This document shows, piece by piece, positions 39,146-47,918 of a stretch of DNA of 64,000 nucleotides. The DNA is from an uncultured Alistipes sp. (lineage in GTDB: Bacteria; Bacteroidota; Bacteroidia; Bacteroidales; Rikenellaceae). A program made the position numbers and the translations under genes. The notes under the pieces were generated by a model that made no database searches, was not told where the DNA came from, and saw only the letters and a list, made by a program, of their open reading frames with translations. The stretch is taken from assembly GCA_900553175.1 (NCBI GenBank), contig USCH01000003.1, forward strand, positions 17,750-81,749. Direction: 5' to 3'. The stretch's first letter is position 1. Each line of letters starts with the position of its first letter.

Positions 39146-39724
39146 ATGGATATGCTTCTCTGGCAACTCTTCGTATCCTATCTCAAGATCGGATTCTTCG
39201 GTTTCGGCGGCGGCTACGCCATGCTCTCGCTCATTCAGAACGAGGTGGTCGTGCAGCACGCCTGGATGACCAATGCCGAATTCGCCGACATCGTGGCGCT
39301 CTCGCAGATCACGCCCGGGCCGATCGCCATCAACTCGGCGACCTATGTGGGCTACACTGTCGGCATGCAGATGGGGCATACGGTCTACGGCATCCTCGGA
39401 TCGGTCATCGCCACGCTGTCGGTGTGCCTGCCGGCGCTCACGCTCATGGTGCTGGTGGCCCGGTTTTTCCTGCGGCTGCGGAACAACCGCTGGGTCGAGG
39501 GTGCCATGCGCGGCATGCGCCCCGTGGTGATCGGCATGATCGCGGCGGCGGCCCTGCTGCTGATCTTCCCCCGCAGCGATGCGCCCGGCGACCGCAATTT
39601 CATCGACGGCTGGAGCTGGGCGCTCTTCGCCGCCGTCTTCGCGGGGTCGTGGCGCAAGATCAACCCCATTCTCCTGATCTGCCTCTCGGCTGCGGCGGGC
39701 GTGTTGATCTACTACGTTTTCTGA
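39146..39724 (+). CDS. Chromate transporter family protein, second half-size subunit
   Basis: The 192-residue protein is the second CHR half: YLKIGFFGFGGGYAMLSLIQ, LSQITPGPIAINSATYVGY and MRGMRPVVIGMI repeat the motifs of the preceding gene. The two probably act as a heteromer with opposite topology, as in other short-chain pairs. Start ATG 39146; ATG 39152 is an alternative two codons on. It converges on the methyltransferase gene. Confidence 0.9.
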   Translation: MDMLLWQLFVSYLKIGFFGFGGGYAMLSLIQNEVVVQHAWMTNAEFADIVALSQITPGPIAINSATYVGYTVGMQMGHTVYGILGSVIATLSVCLPALTLMVLVARFFLRLRNNRWVEGAMRGMRPVVIGMIAAAALLLIFPRSDAPGDRNFIDGWSWALFAAVFAGSWRKINPILLICLSAAAGVLIYYVF

Positions 39725-39790
39725 ACGGCCGGCCCGTCGGCGGGCGCCGGTAGCTCTTTGACCGGCTCTCTGCGGCGCCGGTGCCGGAGT

Positions 39791-40684
39791 TCACCTCCTG
39801 AAGCGGTAATAGGTTCCCAGCGGCAGCACCTTGCCGCCGCGGTCGGTGAAGCAGAGTTCGCCCCACTGCTCTTCGCTGGGCGCTCCGAACGCCTGCCGCA
39901 CGGCCGTGCGGGCCAGAGTGGACGAAAGCCCCATCGAATAGAGGTTCAGCACCAGAAAGGCGCCGGAGGGGGCGAGCAGCTGCGCGCAGCATTCGAGCAT
40001 CTCGCCGATGTGCTCCTCCAGAATCCATTTTTCGCCGTTGGCGCCCCGTCCGTAGGCCGGAGGGTCGAGGATGATGCCGCGGTACCGGGTGCCGCGCCGC
40101 ACCTCGCGCCGGACGAACCGGAGAGCGTCTTCGACGATCCACCTCACCCCCTCCAGTCCGCTCCGCTCCATGTTCTCGCGGGCCCAGGTGACCACCTGCC
40201 GGACCGAATCGACGTGCGTCACCTCGGCGCCCGCAGCCCGGGCCGCCAGCGTGGCGCCGCCCGTATAGGCGAAGAGATTCAGTACGTTAGGCTGCTCTCC
40301 GGCGGCTTTCATGCGGCGGCAGCTCTCCGCGATGAAGTCCCAGTTGGCGGCCTGCTCGGGAAAGAGCCCCACGTGTTTGAACGACGTGAGGGCCAGCCGC
40401 ATGCGCAGCGTCGTCCCGCCCAGCGGATAGTCCACCGTCCAACGGTCGGGCATGCCCTTCCTGAGCCGCCATTGGCCCCGCTCGTCGCTGCGCGCGTCGC
40501 GCAGAAAGGCGGCGTCGGCCCGCTGCCACGCCTCGTCGGGGAGCGACGGCCGCCAGATGGCCTGCGGTTCGGGGCGCCGCGTGACGTAGCGGCCGAAGCG
40601 TTCGAGTTTCTCGAAATTGCCGGTGTCGATGAGTTCGTAGTCCCCGAAAAGGGGCGTGAGTTGTTCCTGCATGAAGGTTCGCAT
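39791..40684 (-). CDS. RlmI-like class I SAM-dependent methyltransferase
   Basis: The 297-residue protein has a Rossmann methyltransferase domain: VLNLFAYTGGATLAARAAGA (SAM loop), VTHVDSVRQVVTWARENM, then IILDPPAYGRG, the DPPxF/Y-type motif of rRNA m5C methyltransferases such as RlmI. The N-terminal part (YELIDTGNFEKLERFGRYV) is typical of Bacteroidota homologs and lacks an obvious PUA domain. Target base unknown, rRNA likely. Start: ATG 40684 or 40672 (MQEQL); either fits. It follows the GH2 gene by about 50 bases on the same strand. Confidence 0.85.
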   Translation of the reverse strand: MRTFMQEQLTPLFGDYELIDTGNFEKLERFGRYVTRRPEPQAIWRPSLPDEAWQRADAAFLRDARSDERGQWRLRKGMPDRWTVDYPLGGTTLRMRLALTSFKHVGLFPEQAANWDFIAESCRRMKAAGEQPNVLNLFAYTGGATLAARAAGAEVTHVDSVRQVVTWARENMERSGLEGVRWIVEDALRFVRREVRRGTRYRGIILDPPAYGRGANGEKWILEEHIGEMLECCAQLLAPSGAFLVLNLYSMGLSSTLARTAVRQAFGAPSEEQWGELCFTDRGGKVLPLGTYYRFRR

Positions 40685-40733
40685 TCTGTGCAGCGGCGGG
40701 GGCCCCGGTCGGAAGCCTCCCGTCCTGCGTCTC

Positions 40734-43700
40734 TTATTTTTGTCCGGGCCGCAGCACGAACCGGAAGGTGTATTCGCCGTAGGGCAGCCGGTGCTCCTCC
40801 TCGGGCAGCGCCCCCCAGCTGTCGATGCAGCCCAGACCTGCCTGGCGGGCTTCGATGTTGACGCACGTCGCATGACGCGGCACGAGCGTTCCGGAGTGCT
40901 GCTGGGGCGGCAGCTCCGTCACGTCCAGGTCTTCGGTCAGATAGGGCAGGGCCGAGGCCGAGAAGGGAGCGTCGGCTGCGATGGAGATTCCGGCGCCCGC
41001 CGAATCCTCGACGCGCCACCAGCGCAGGTCGGATCGGGTGCCCGATTCCTGCGGCCGCACGTACCGGTCGTGGTACTGGTCGGCCACCCGCTGCTGCCAG
41101 ATGCCCAGATCGGCCGACGTCAGCCGGTCGCAGTAGTTTTCGTGCGGTCCGCGGCCGTAGCAGACGATCCGGTCGTAGCGGGCCGGCATTTCGAACCGCA
41201 TGCCGAAGCGCAGCAGGTCGGGGGCCGGAGCGCCATCGCCGGGCGCGATGCGTTCGGTGACGGTCATCGCACCCGCTCCGTCGATGCGGTAGGTCATCGT
41301 CAGCTGAGCTCCGACCTCCGGCAATTCGTACCGGGCTTCGACGAGGGCCATGCCCTCCGTCTCGGCCGAGGCGTCGAACGACAGGAGTTTCATGAGCGGT
41401 TTTTTCCAGACCGCCGAGCGGCGTGCGGTTCCGTTGCCGAGATCGTTCTCGGTCGGGGCGCGCCAGAATTGCGGACGCAGCGACGACCCCTCGAGGAGCA
41501 GTTCCTGTCCGCGTACGCAGTAGCCTTTCACCCAGCCGTCGCGGCCGAAGAGGATGTGCCAGCCGTCGCCCTCCGCGCAGACGGCGCGTTCGCGGCGGAC
41601 GACGGCGACGGAGCCTTTCGACGCAGGACCGAAGCCGGCGGTGCGGCCGGCGGTGCGGATCGTCAGCTGCTGGCGCGCCGCGGTGAATCCGGCGGGCAGC
41701 AGCCCGGCGGGCAGCAGCCCGGCGGGCTGGCGGAGGTTGTAGGCCACGTTGAGGAGCACCTCCCGCCCCTCGTTGCCGAAATCGGCCTCCGAGAAGCCGA
41801 GTGCGACCGTGCGGCGTTGTCGGGGGCCGATGTCGCATGTCTCGACCCGGCCGCGCCGGGTCACGAGGCCGTCCTGCAACAGCTGCCACTCCAGTTCGTA
41901 GGCGTCGAGCGTCGAGAAGAAGTTTTCGTTGAAGACCTCCACCAGCCCCCGTGCCGGGTCGGCGAGCGAGGTCCAGATGTTCTGGTACTGACGCTGCACC
42001 TCGCGGGCGTGCGGGTGCCAGGTGCGGTCGGCGGCGACGATGCCGTTGCAGTTGAACGAGTTGTCGGAGGGGTCGCTGCCGTTGAAGTCGCCGCCGTAGA
42101 GGAACGACGCGCGGCCGTCGCTCTCGTAGCGGGCGAGGCCCTGGTCGGCGAAGTCCCAGATGAATCCGCCCTGGTAGCAGGGGTAGCGCCGTATGAGCTC
42201 CCAGTAAGTGTCGAAGCCGCCCAGCGAATTGCCCATCGCGTGGGCGTATTCGCATTGGATGAGGGGCTTGTCGGGCTCGGACTCGCAATAGCGGCGGCAC
42301 CATGCGTAGTCGTGGTACATCGGGCAGGCGATGTCGGTGAACTCCTTGCCGTCGCTCGCGCGGCGATAGCCGAACGCCCGTTCGTAATGCACCGGACGCG
42401 ACGGATCGTGGGCCTTGATCCACTCGTAGCAGGCCTCGAAGTTGGGCCCCATGCCCGCCTCGTTGCCCATCGACCAGACGATGACCGACGGGTGGTTGCG
42501 GTCTCGGGCGACCATGCGGCTGTTGCGCTCCAGATGCGCCCGGGCGTAGGCCGGGTCGCGGGCCAGCGTCCGCTCGCCGTAGCCCATGCCGTGCGATTCG
42601 ACGTCGGCTTCGTCGAAGACGTAGATTCCGTAGCGGTCGCAGAGGTCGTACCAGAAGGGGTCGTCGGGGTAGTGGCACGTGCGCACGGCGTTGATGTTCA
42701 GCTCTTTCATGATGCGGATGTCCTCCATCATGCGCTCGCGGCTCAGAACATAGCCTCCGAGCGGGTCCATTTCGTGGCGGTTGACCCCCTTGATGAGCAC
42801 GGGCGCCCCGTTGACGAGCAGACGGCCCCCGCGGATCTCCACCGTGCGGAATCCGACCGCTGTTTCCGCCGTTTCGGCCGTCCGGTCCCGCCGGTCGACC
42901 ACTTCGACCGACAGCGTGTACAGATTCGGCTCCTCGGCGCTCCACAGAGCCGGGTTTTCCACTTCGAGCGAGCATCCGGTCTGCCCGGAGACGGGGGCCG
43001 CCGCGGCCCGGGCCACGGTCTGTCCGGCTGCGTCGCGCAGTTCGAGGCGGAGCTCTTTCACCCGGGGCGTCGCGGTCATCTCCACCTGCAATCGGCCGAC
43101 GGCATGGTCGTCGTCGAGCGCGGGGGTGACGTGCAGGTCGCACAGATGCGCCCGGTCGCGGGCCGTCAGCTCCACGCCGCGCGCGATGCCCGACATGCGC
43201 CAGAAATCCTGATCTTCGAGGTAGGTGCCGTCGCACCAGCGGAAAATTTGCAGGGCGATGAGGTTCCGGCCCGGACGGACGAACTCCGTCACCTCGAACG
43301 AGGCGGCGAGCTTGCTGTCTTCGCTGTAGCCGACGAAGCGTCCGTTGATCCAGACGCAGACGTTCGACGTGGCCGATCCGATGTGCAGGAAAATATCCTT
43401 CCCGCTCCACGAGGCGGGCAGCTCGAAGGTGCGGCGGTAGCTGCCGACGTGGTTTTCGGCTTCGGGCACGCGGGGCGGCTCGCTTCGGAAGCTCCCCCGC
43501 CAGGCGTAGCCCGTGTTGACGTATACGGGGTCGCCGTATCCGTTCATCTCCCACATGCCGGGCACGGGGATCGTACCCCAGGCGCGGTCGTCGCAGTCGG
43601 GGCGTCCGAAGTCTTCGGGACGCTCCCAGGCATTGCGGACCCAGCGGAATTTCCAGATGCCGTCGAGCGACAGGCGTTCGCCTGCGGCGAATGTCGCCCT

Positions 43701-43817
43701 CATGGGCAGCCGGTTGATCGCATTGACTGTAGGGTCCTGCCACTCCGGGATCGTCGGAGCCGCTGCTGCGGCGGATGTCAGGAGCAGCGCGGCGAGCAGA
43801 TGCAGGGTTCGTTTCAT
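40734..43817 (-). CDS. GH2-family beta-galactosidase, secreted
   Basis: The 1027-residue protein is a full five-domain LacZ-type enzyme with a signal peptide (MKRTLHLLAALLLTSAAAAA). Motifs in order: WQDPTVNAINRLPMRAT at the mature start, GVNRHEMDPLGGYVLSRERM, SMGNEAGMGPNFEACYEW (acid/base Glu) and QCEYAHAMGNS (nucleophile Glu), then the C-terminal beta-galactosidase small-chain domain. It should cleave beta-galactosides from glycans in the periplasm. In the linker before the last domain a 15-base repeat gives AGLLPAGLLPAG (about 41689-41726). Start ATG 43817 overlaps the stop of the U32 gene; the in-frame extension beyond lies inside that gene. Confidence 0.93.
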   Translation of the reverse strand: MKRTLHLLAALLLTSAAAAAPTIPEWQDPTVNAINRLPMRATFAAGERLSLDGIWKFRWVRNAWERPEDFGRPDCDDRAWGTIPVPGMWEMNGYGDPVYVNTGYAWRGSFRSEPPRVPEAENHVGSYRRTFELPASWSGKDIFLHIGSATSNVCVWINGRFVGYSEDSKLAASFEVTEFVRPGRNLIALQIFRWCDGTYLEDQDFWRMSGIARGVELTARDRAHLCDLHVTPALDDDHAVGRLQVEMTATPRVKELRLELRDAAGQTVARAAAAPVSGQTGCSLEVENPALWSAEEPNLYTLSVEVVDRRDRTAETAETAVGFRTVEIRGGRLLVNGAPVLIKGVNRHEMDPLGGYVLSRERMMEDIRIMKELNINAVRTCHYPDDPFWYDLCDRYGIYVFDEADVESHGMGYGERTLARDPAYARAHLERNSRMVARDRNHPSVIVWSMGNEAGMGPNFEACYEWIKAHDPSRPVHYERAFGYRRASDGKEFTDIACPMYHDYAWCRRYCESEPDKPLIQCEYAHAMGNSLGGFDTYWELIRRYPCYQGGFIWDFADQGLARYESDGRASFLYGGDFNGSDPSDNSFNCNGIVAADRTWHPHAREVQRQYQNIWTSLADPARGLVEVFNENFFSTLDAYELEWQLLQDGLVTRRGRVETCDIGPRQRRTVALGFSEADFGNEGREVLLNVAYNLRQPAGLLPAGLLPAGFTAARQQLTIRTAGRTAGFGPASKGSVAVVRRERAVCAEGDGWHILFGRDGWVKGYCVRGQELLLEGSSLRPQFWRAPTENDLGNGTARRSAVWKKPLMKLLSFDASAETEGMALVEARYELPEVGAQLTMTYRIDGAGAMTVTERIAPGDGAPAPDLLRFGMRFEMPARYDRIVCYGRGPHENYCDRLTSADLGIWQQRVADQYHDRYVRPQESGTRSDLRWWRVEDSAGAGISIAADAPFSASALPYLTEDLDVTELPPQQHSGTLVPRHATCVNIEARQAGLGCIDSWGALPEEEHRLPYGEYTFRFVLRPGQK
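41689..41726. repeat. 15-base in-frame tandem repeat in the GH2 gene
   Basis: CCGGCGGGCAGCAGC occurs about two and a half times in a row, coding the repeated AGLLP. Gain or loss of a unit would keep the frame. Confidence 0.75.
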
Positions 43818-45646
43818 GGCCGGTCGGTTATCGGGTTCGGGATGGATTCGTCGATCAGGTTCATTTCGCAGCGTGCGCAGTCGAACTCCAGCCGGTAACG
43901 CCGCGTGCCGCGCTCCAGGTAGAGATCGCCTTTCAGACGGGGATGTTCGCGCAGACATTCGCCGATTTCTCGGCGGATGCAGTAGGCCGACCGCATGACG
44001 CACCGGCCCCGGAACGAATCGGAGAGTTCGAGCGGCGGTTCGATGCGGCGCACGCCGTGGTCGCGGTAGAAGGCTTCGGCGAGACGGTTGGTGACGTTCT
44101 CCTCGGCCGTCAGGACCGTCGACGGGTAGCGTGCCGACGGGTTTTCGGGCAGGATGCGGCTCGGACGCGGCAGCCGGCTGCGCGCCTCGGCCAGCCGCTC
44201 CAGCACCTCGCGTCTCATTTCGGCCGCCACCGAAGATGGAACGAACCGTTCGGCGCCGGTGATCTCCACCTCGCCGACCGCGAAGATCGTGTCGCCGCTG
44301 CGGGCCGCCTGCGCGCGGAGCGATGCGGCGTTGGCTTCGGGATTCCGGGCCGGTTCGGTCGCGATCCGGCGGCAGACCGTGGCGCGGACGCCCTCGCAGT
44401 CGGTGCAGGTCATCCGGACCTGTGCGTCCGAGATTTCGATCCGTGCCGCGGCGGGGATGACCCGGCGGGTGCGGCTGGCCTCGATCAGCCGGTTGAACCG
44501 GCGGTCGTAGTTGCGGAATATTTCGGTGCCCGGGGCGATTCCCTCCATGCGGTTCGGAAAGACGGACGGGCCCTCCAGCGCGTTGACATGCGTTCCGGCC
44601 AGTTCGCCGTCGCGGAGGAAGCAGATGCCGTCGCCGGGCGCCAGATCGGCCGGATGCTCCAGCCTGAAGCTCCTCCTCCCGGCCTGCGCCACGCGCCCGA
44701 TGCGTTCGCCGACGGATTTCGGGGTGTCGAACGAGGCGACGCCCGGCCGTTTGCCGTCGAGGAAGAACTGCGATTCGCCGCGCGTGAAGCTCTTCGACGG
44801 GTCGGGCACGAAGTCGGGCGCGCTTTCGCCCGCCGACGAACGCCGCAGTCCGGGCCGCCGGGCCAGCGCCTCGTCCACGGCCCTGCGGTAGGCGGCCACC
44901 ACGTTGCGGATGTAGTTGACATCCTTGAGCCGGCCCTCGATTTTCAGCGAGGTGACGCCGGCGTCCAGCAGATCGCCGATGCGGTCCGCGAGATTCAGGT
45001 CGCGCACCGAGAGCAGGTGCTTCGATTTGAGGTAGGTGCGGCCCCGGCCGTCGGTCAGGTCCCACGTCAGGCGGCAGGGCTGGCTGCATGCGCCGCGGTT
45101 GCCGCTGCGCTCGGAGAGCGAGCGCGAGAGGAAGCAGCGGCCGCTGAAGCCGACGCAGACGGCTCCGTGGACGAAGCACTCCACTTCGGCGTCGGTCGCG
45201 GCGCAGATGGCCCGTATTTCGTCCAGCGACAGGGCCCGTTCGAGAATCACGCGCGCGAAGCCGGCCTCTGCGAGAAACCGCGCCGTCTCGGGCGTGCGCA
45301 CCGAAACCTGCGTCGAGGCGTGCAGCTCGACGGGCAGGTCCATCCGCCTGAGCGCCATGTCCTGCACGATGAGGGCGTCGACTCCGGCCGCGATCAGCTC
45401 GCGGGCCTGCCGCTCGGCGTCGGCCAGCTCGTCGTCCCGCAGGAGGGTGTTGAGCGTGGCGTGCACCCGTACGCCGAAGCGGTGGGCGTACTCCGCGGCG
45501 CGTGCGATCTCTTCGGCGCTGTTGCCCGCGGCCCGGCGGGCCCCGAAGCGCGCTCCGCCCATGTAGAGCGCATCGGCACCGTAGTCGACGGCCGCGACGG
45601 CCGCGGCGTAATCTTTGGCGGGAGCCAGCAGTTCGACGGATTTCAA
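43814..45646 (-). CDS. Peptidase U32 family protein with TTG start
   Basis: The 610-residue protein has the U32 signature ECFVHGAVCVGFSGRCFLS, a TIM-barrel N-terminus (ELLAPAKDYAAAVAAVDYGAD), GACSQPC for cluster binding, and a long C-terminal part with further cysteines. U32 proteins studied in detail (RlhA, TrhP) introduce hydroxyl groups into rRNA or tRNA rather than acting as proteases. The only start that fits the family N-terminus is TTG at 45646, because an in-frame stop lies nine codons upstream and no ATG precedes the conserved ELLAPAK. The stop overlaps the GH2 start by 4 bases, coupling RNA modification and a glycosidase. A TATTTTTG box (45664-45671, minus strand) may be the promoter. 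Confidence 0.9.
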   Translation of the reverse strand: MKSVELLAPAKDYAAAVAAVDYGADALYMGGARFGARRAAGNSAEEIARAAEYAHRFGVRVHATLNTLLRDDELADAERQARELIAAGVDALIVQDMALRRMDLPVELHASTQVSVRTPETARFLAEAGFARVILERALSLDEIRAICAATDAEVECFVHGAVCVGFSGRCFLSRSLSERSGNRGACSQPCRLTWDLTDGRGRTYLKSKHLLSVRDLNLADRIGDLLDAGVTSLKIEGRLKDVNYIRNVVAAYRRAVDEALARRPGLRRSSAGESAPDFVPDPSKSFTRGESQFFLDGKRPGVASFDTPKSVGERIGRVAQAGRRSFRLEHPADLAPGDGICFLRDGELAGTHVNALEGPSVFPNRMEGIAPGTEIFRNYDRRFNRLIEASRTRRVIPAAARIEISDAQVRMTCTDCEGVRATVCRRIATEPARNPEANAASLRAQAARSGDTIFAVGEVEITGAERFVPSSVAAEMRREVLERLAEARSRLPRPSRILPENPSARYPSTVLTAEENVTNRLAEAFYRDHGVRRIEPPLELSDSFRGRCVMRSAYCIRREIGECLREHPRLKGDLYLERGTRRYRLEFDCARCEMNLIDESIPNPITDRP

Positions 45647-45694
45647 GACGGCGTAATTTTCAGCAAAAATAAGCTATTTTTATGAATTGTTTTG

Positions 45695-45702
45695 TAATTT
45701 TG
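45695..45702 (+). promoter_or_regulatory. Probable -7 box for serS
   Basis: TAATTTTG lies about 40 bases before the serS ATG; the -33 region is only T-rich (around 45676). Confidence 0.5.
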
Positions 45703-45742
45703 CGTTCCGTAACCGGGACAATACGAAAAATACCGAATAGTC

Positions 45743-47014
45743 ATGCTGACAATCAAGCAAATTCGTGATGACAAGGCGGCTGCCGTGCGCAAGCTCGCCA
45801 AAAAGGGTGTCGATGCCGCTGCGACGATCGACCGGATTCTGGAGCTGGACGACCGCCGCAAGGCCGTTCAGGCCGAACTCGACGAGACGCTGGCCGCCCA
45901 GAACAAGGCTGCCAAGGAGATCGGCGCGCTCATGGGGCAGGGGCTCCGCGACCGGGCCGAGGAGCGCAAACATTTCGTGAGCGATCTGAAGGAGAAGTCC
46001 GCCCGGCTGCAGAACGAGGCCAAAGAGGTGCAGGACGCGTTGCAGACCGCATTGGTGACGCTGCCCAACTTCCCGGCCGAGATCGTGCCGGAGGGCCGGA
46101 CGGCCGAGGACAATCTGGTGGTGAAGCTGGTCGAGAACTACACGCAGCTGCCCGAAAACCCGCTGCCCCACTGGGAGCTGGCCCGCAAGTACGACATCAT
46201 CGACTTCGACCTGGGCGTGAAGCTGACGGGTGCGGGATTCCCGGTCTACAAGGGCAGGGGCGCCCGGCTGCAACGTGCGCTGATCAACTATTTTCTGGAC
46301 TGCAACACGCGTGCGGGCTACCTGGAGGTGGAGCCTCCCGTGATGGTCAACGAGGCGTCGGGCTTCGGCACGGGCCAGCTGCCCGACAAGGAGGGGCAGA
46401 TGTACCACGCCACGGTGGACAACTTCTATCTGGTGCCCACGGCCGAGGTCCCCGTGACGAACATCTTCCGCGACGTGATTCTCGACAAGGGCGACTTCCC
46501 GGTGAAGATGACCGCCTACACCCCCTGCTTCCGCCGCGAAGCGGGATCGTACGGCAAGGATGTCCGCGGTCTGAACCGCCTGCACCAGTTCGACAAGGTG
46601 GAGATCGTGCAGCTCTCGCTGCCCGAGGTCTCCTACGAGGCGCTCGACGGCATGGTGGCCCATGTCGAGGGGATCGTGCAGTCGCTGGGACTTCCGTACC
46701 GCATCCTGCGGCTCTGCGGCGGCGACATGTCGTTCACCTCGGCGCTGACCTACGATTTCGAGGTCTACTCCGAGGCGCAGAAGCGCTGGCTGGAAGTCTC
46801 GTCGGTGTCGAATTTCGAGTCGTTCCAGGCCAACCGCCTGAAGCTCCGCTACCGCGACGACGACAAGAAGACGCAGCTGGCCCACACGCTCAACGGCTCG
46901 TCGCTGGCCCTGCCGCGCATCGTGGCCGCGCTGCTGGAGAACAACCAGACGGCGGAGGGAATCCGCATTCCCGACGTGTTGATCCCCTATACGGGTTTTG
47001 ATATTATCAAATAA
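45743..47014 (+). CDS. serS: Seryl-tRNA synthetase
   Basis: The 423-residue class II synthetase has the N-terminal coiled-coil arm (about residues 25-105) and the catalytic core: VEPPVMVNEASGFGTGQLPD, then motif 2 PCFRREAGSYGKDVRGLNRL with HQFDKVEI, and motif 3 ALPRIVAALLENNQ. It charges tRNA-Ser (and tRNA-Sec where present). Normal length. Start ATG 45743 (MLTIKQIRDDK) matches the family. Its 3' end contains the promoter of the ferredoxin gene. Confidence 0.98.
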   Translation: MLTIKQIRDDKAAAVRKLAKKGVDAAATIDRILELDDRRKAVQAELDETLAAQNKAAKEIGALMGQGLRDRAEERKHFVSDLKEKSARLQNEAKEVQDALQTALVTLPNFPAEIVPEGRTAEDNLVVKLVENYTQLPENPLPHWELARKYDIIDFDLGVKLTGAGFPVYKGRGARLQRALINYFLDCNTRAGYLEVEPPVMVNEASGFGTGQLPDKEGQMYHATVDNFYLVPTAEVPVTNIFRDVILDKGDFPVKMTAYTPCFRREAGSYGKDVRGLNRLHQFDKVEIVQLSLPEVSYEALDGMVAHVEGIVQSLGLPYRILRLCGGDMSFTSALTYDFEVYSEAQKRWLEVSSVSNFESFQANRLKLRYRDDDKKTQLAHTLNGSSLALPRIVAALLENNQTAEGIRIPDVLIPYTGFDIIK

Positions 47015-47027
47015 GTTTTTATATTTG
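46997..47027 (+). promoter_or_regulatory. Ferredoxin promoter overlapping the serS end
   Basis: TTTG (46997-47000), 19 bases, TATATTTG (47020-47027): a textbook Bacteroidota promoter. The -33 element lies inside the last codons of serS. Leader of about 33 bases. Confidence 0.85.
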
Positions 47028-47067
47028 CCGAACACAACACACCATTAACAACAAACTTTTTTCAATC

Positions 47068-47235
47068 ATGGCTTACAAAATTACCGACTCGTGCGTCGCA
47101 TGCGGTACCTGCATCGGCGAGTGCCCCGTCGAGGCGATCTCGGCTGGCGATATTTACGTAATCGACCCCGACAAGTGCATCGACTGCGGCACCTGCGCCG
47201 GCGTCTGCCCGAGCGAGGCGATCGTTTCGGAATGA
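47068..47235 (+). CDS. 2[4Fe-4S] ferredoxin
   Basis: This 55-residue protein is a clostridial-type ferredoxin with two complete motifs, CVACGTCIGECP and CIDCGTCAGVCP, each giving ligands for one [4Fe-4S] cluster. It should carry low-potential electrons in the cytoplasm, for example from pyruvate:ferredoxin oxidoreductase. It has its own strong promoter and a strong terminator, so it is expressed as a single-gene transcript. No other reading frame competes. Confidence 0.97.
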   Translation: MAYKITDSCVACGTCIGECPVEAISAGDIYVIDPDKCIDCGTCAGVCPSEAIVSE

Positions 47236-47260
47236 TCCTGTCGGAAAAATCCGTCGAAAG

Positions 47261-47292
47261 GCTGTCCGGACGCGTGCCGGACAGCTTTTTTT
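47261..47292 (+). terminator. Terminator after the ferredoxin gene
   Basis: GCTGTCCGG pairs with CCGGACAGC around a 7-base loop and is followed by seven T. Confidence 0.95.
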
Positions 47293-47353
47293 GCGCCTGC
47301 CGGAGCGTCTGCCGCGCGGCGGGGAGCGGATCGAAGAGTGGTGCGGATATTCG

Positions 47354-47812
47354 ATGACAGTCATGGAGACGCAGCGGGAAACGGATGAAAAATTCATGCG
47401 CCAGGCACTAATCGAGGCGCATCGGGCGTTCGACGACAAAGAGGTGCCCGTCGGCGCGGTCGTCGTCTCGGGCGGACGGATCGTGGGCCGGGGCCACAAC
47501 CTCGTGGAGGCGCTCTCGGACCCTACGGCCCATGCCGAGATGCAGGCCCTGACGGCGGCGACCTCGACCCTGGGCGGCAAGTACCTGGCCGAGAGCACGC
47601 TTTACGTGACGGTCGAACCCTGCATCATGTGCGCCGGGGCGATCGGCTGGGCGCAGCTCGGACGGGTCGTGTGGGGCGCCGACGATCCCAAGAGAGGGTA
47701 TCGGCGCTATGCCGGATCGGTCTTCCACCCCAGGACCGAAGTGTGCGCCGGGGTGCTGCGCGAGGAGTGCGAGGCGCTGATGCGTGCGTTTTTCGCCTCG
47801 TTGCGCGATTAG
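47354..47812 (+). CDS. tadA: tRNA adenosine(34) deaminase TadA
   Basis: The 152-residue protein has the zinc deaminase motifs DPTAHAEMQAL (HAE) and VEPCIMCAGAI (PCxxC), and the TadA-type VVWGADDPKRGY. It converts A34 to inosine in tRNA-Arg. Start ATG 47354 or 47363; the family usually begins just before EKFMRQAL, so both are possible. Upstream frame residues overlap the ferredoxin terminator and were rejected. Confidence 0.93.
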   Translation: MTVMETQRETDEKFMRQALIEAHRAFDDKEVPVGAVVVSGGRIVGRGHNLVEALSDPTAHAEMQALTAATSTLGGKYLAESTLYVTVEPCIMCAGAIGWAQLGRVVWGADDPKRGYRRYAGSVFHPRTEVCAGVLREECEALMRAFFASLRD

Positions 47813-47824
47813 AGCGGCGGCGGG

Positions 47825-47856
47825 TTTGAAAAAAAGGAAATTATTTGCTACTTTTG
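47825..47856 (+). promoter_or_regulatory. Promoter of the TPR gene
   Basis: TTTG (47825-47828), 20 bases, TACTTTTG (47849-47856). The predicted start near 47863 leaves a leader of about 55 bases. Confidence 0.8.
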
Positions 47857-47918
47857 TCTCCGAAGTTCCGCCGCACGGCGGACAGGTGGAGAAGAAAACT
47901 TCAAAAACGGATAGAAAA

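Noticed and set aside
40734..45179. A giant beta-galactosidase with a ~450-residue N-terminal extension
   Set aside because: The extension lies inside the U32 gene in another frame; the GH2 signal peptide at 43817 marks the true start.
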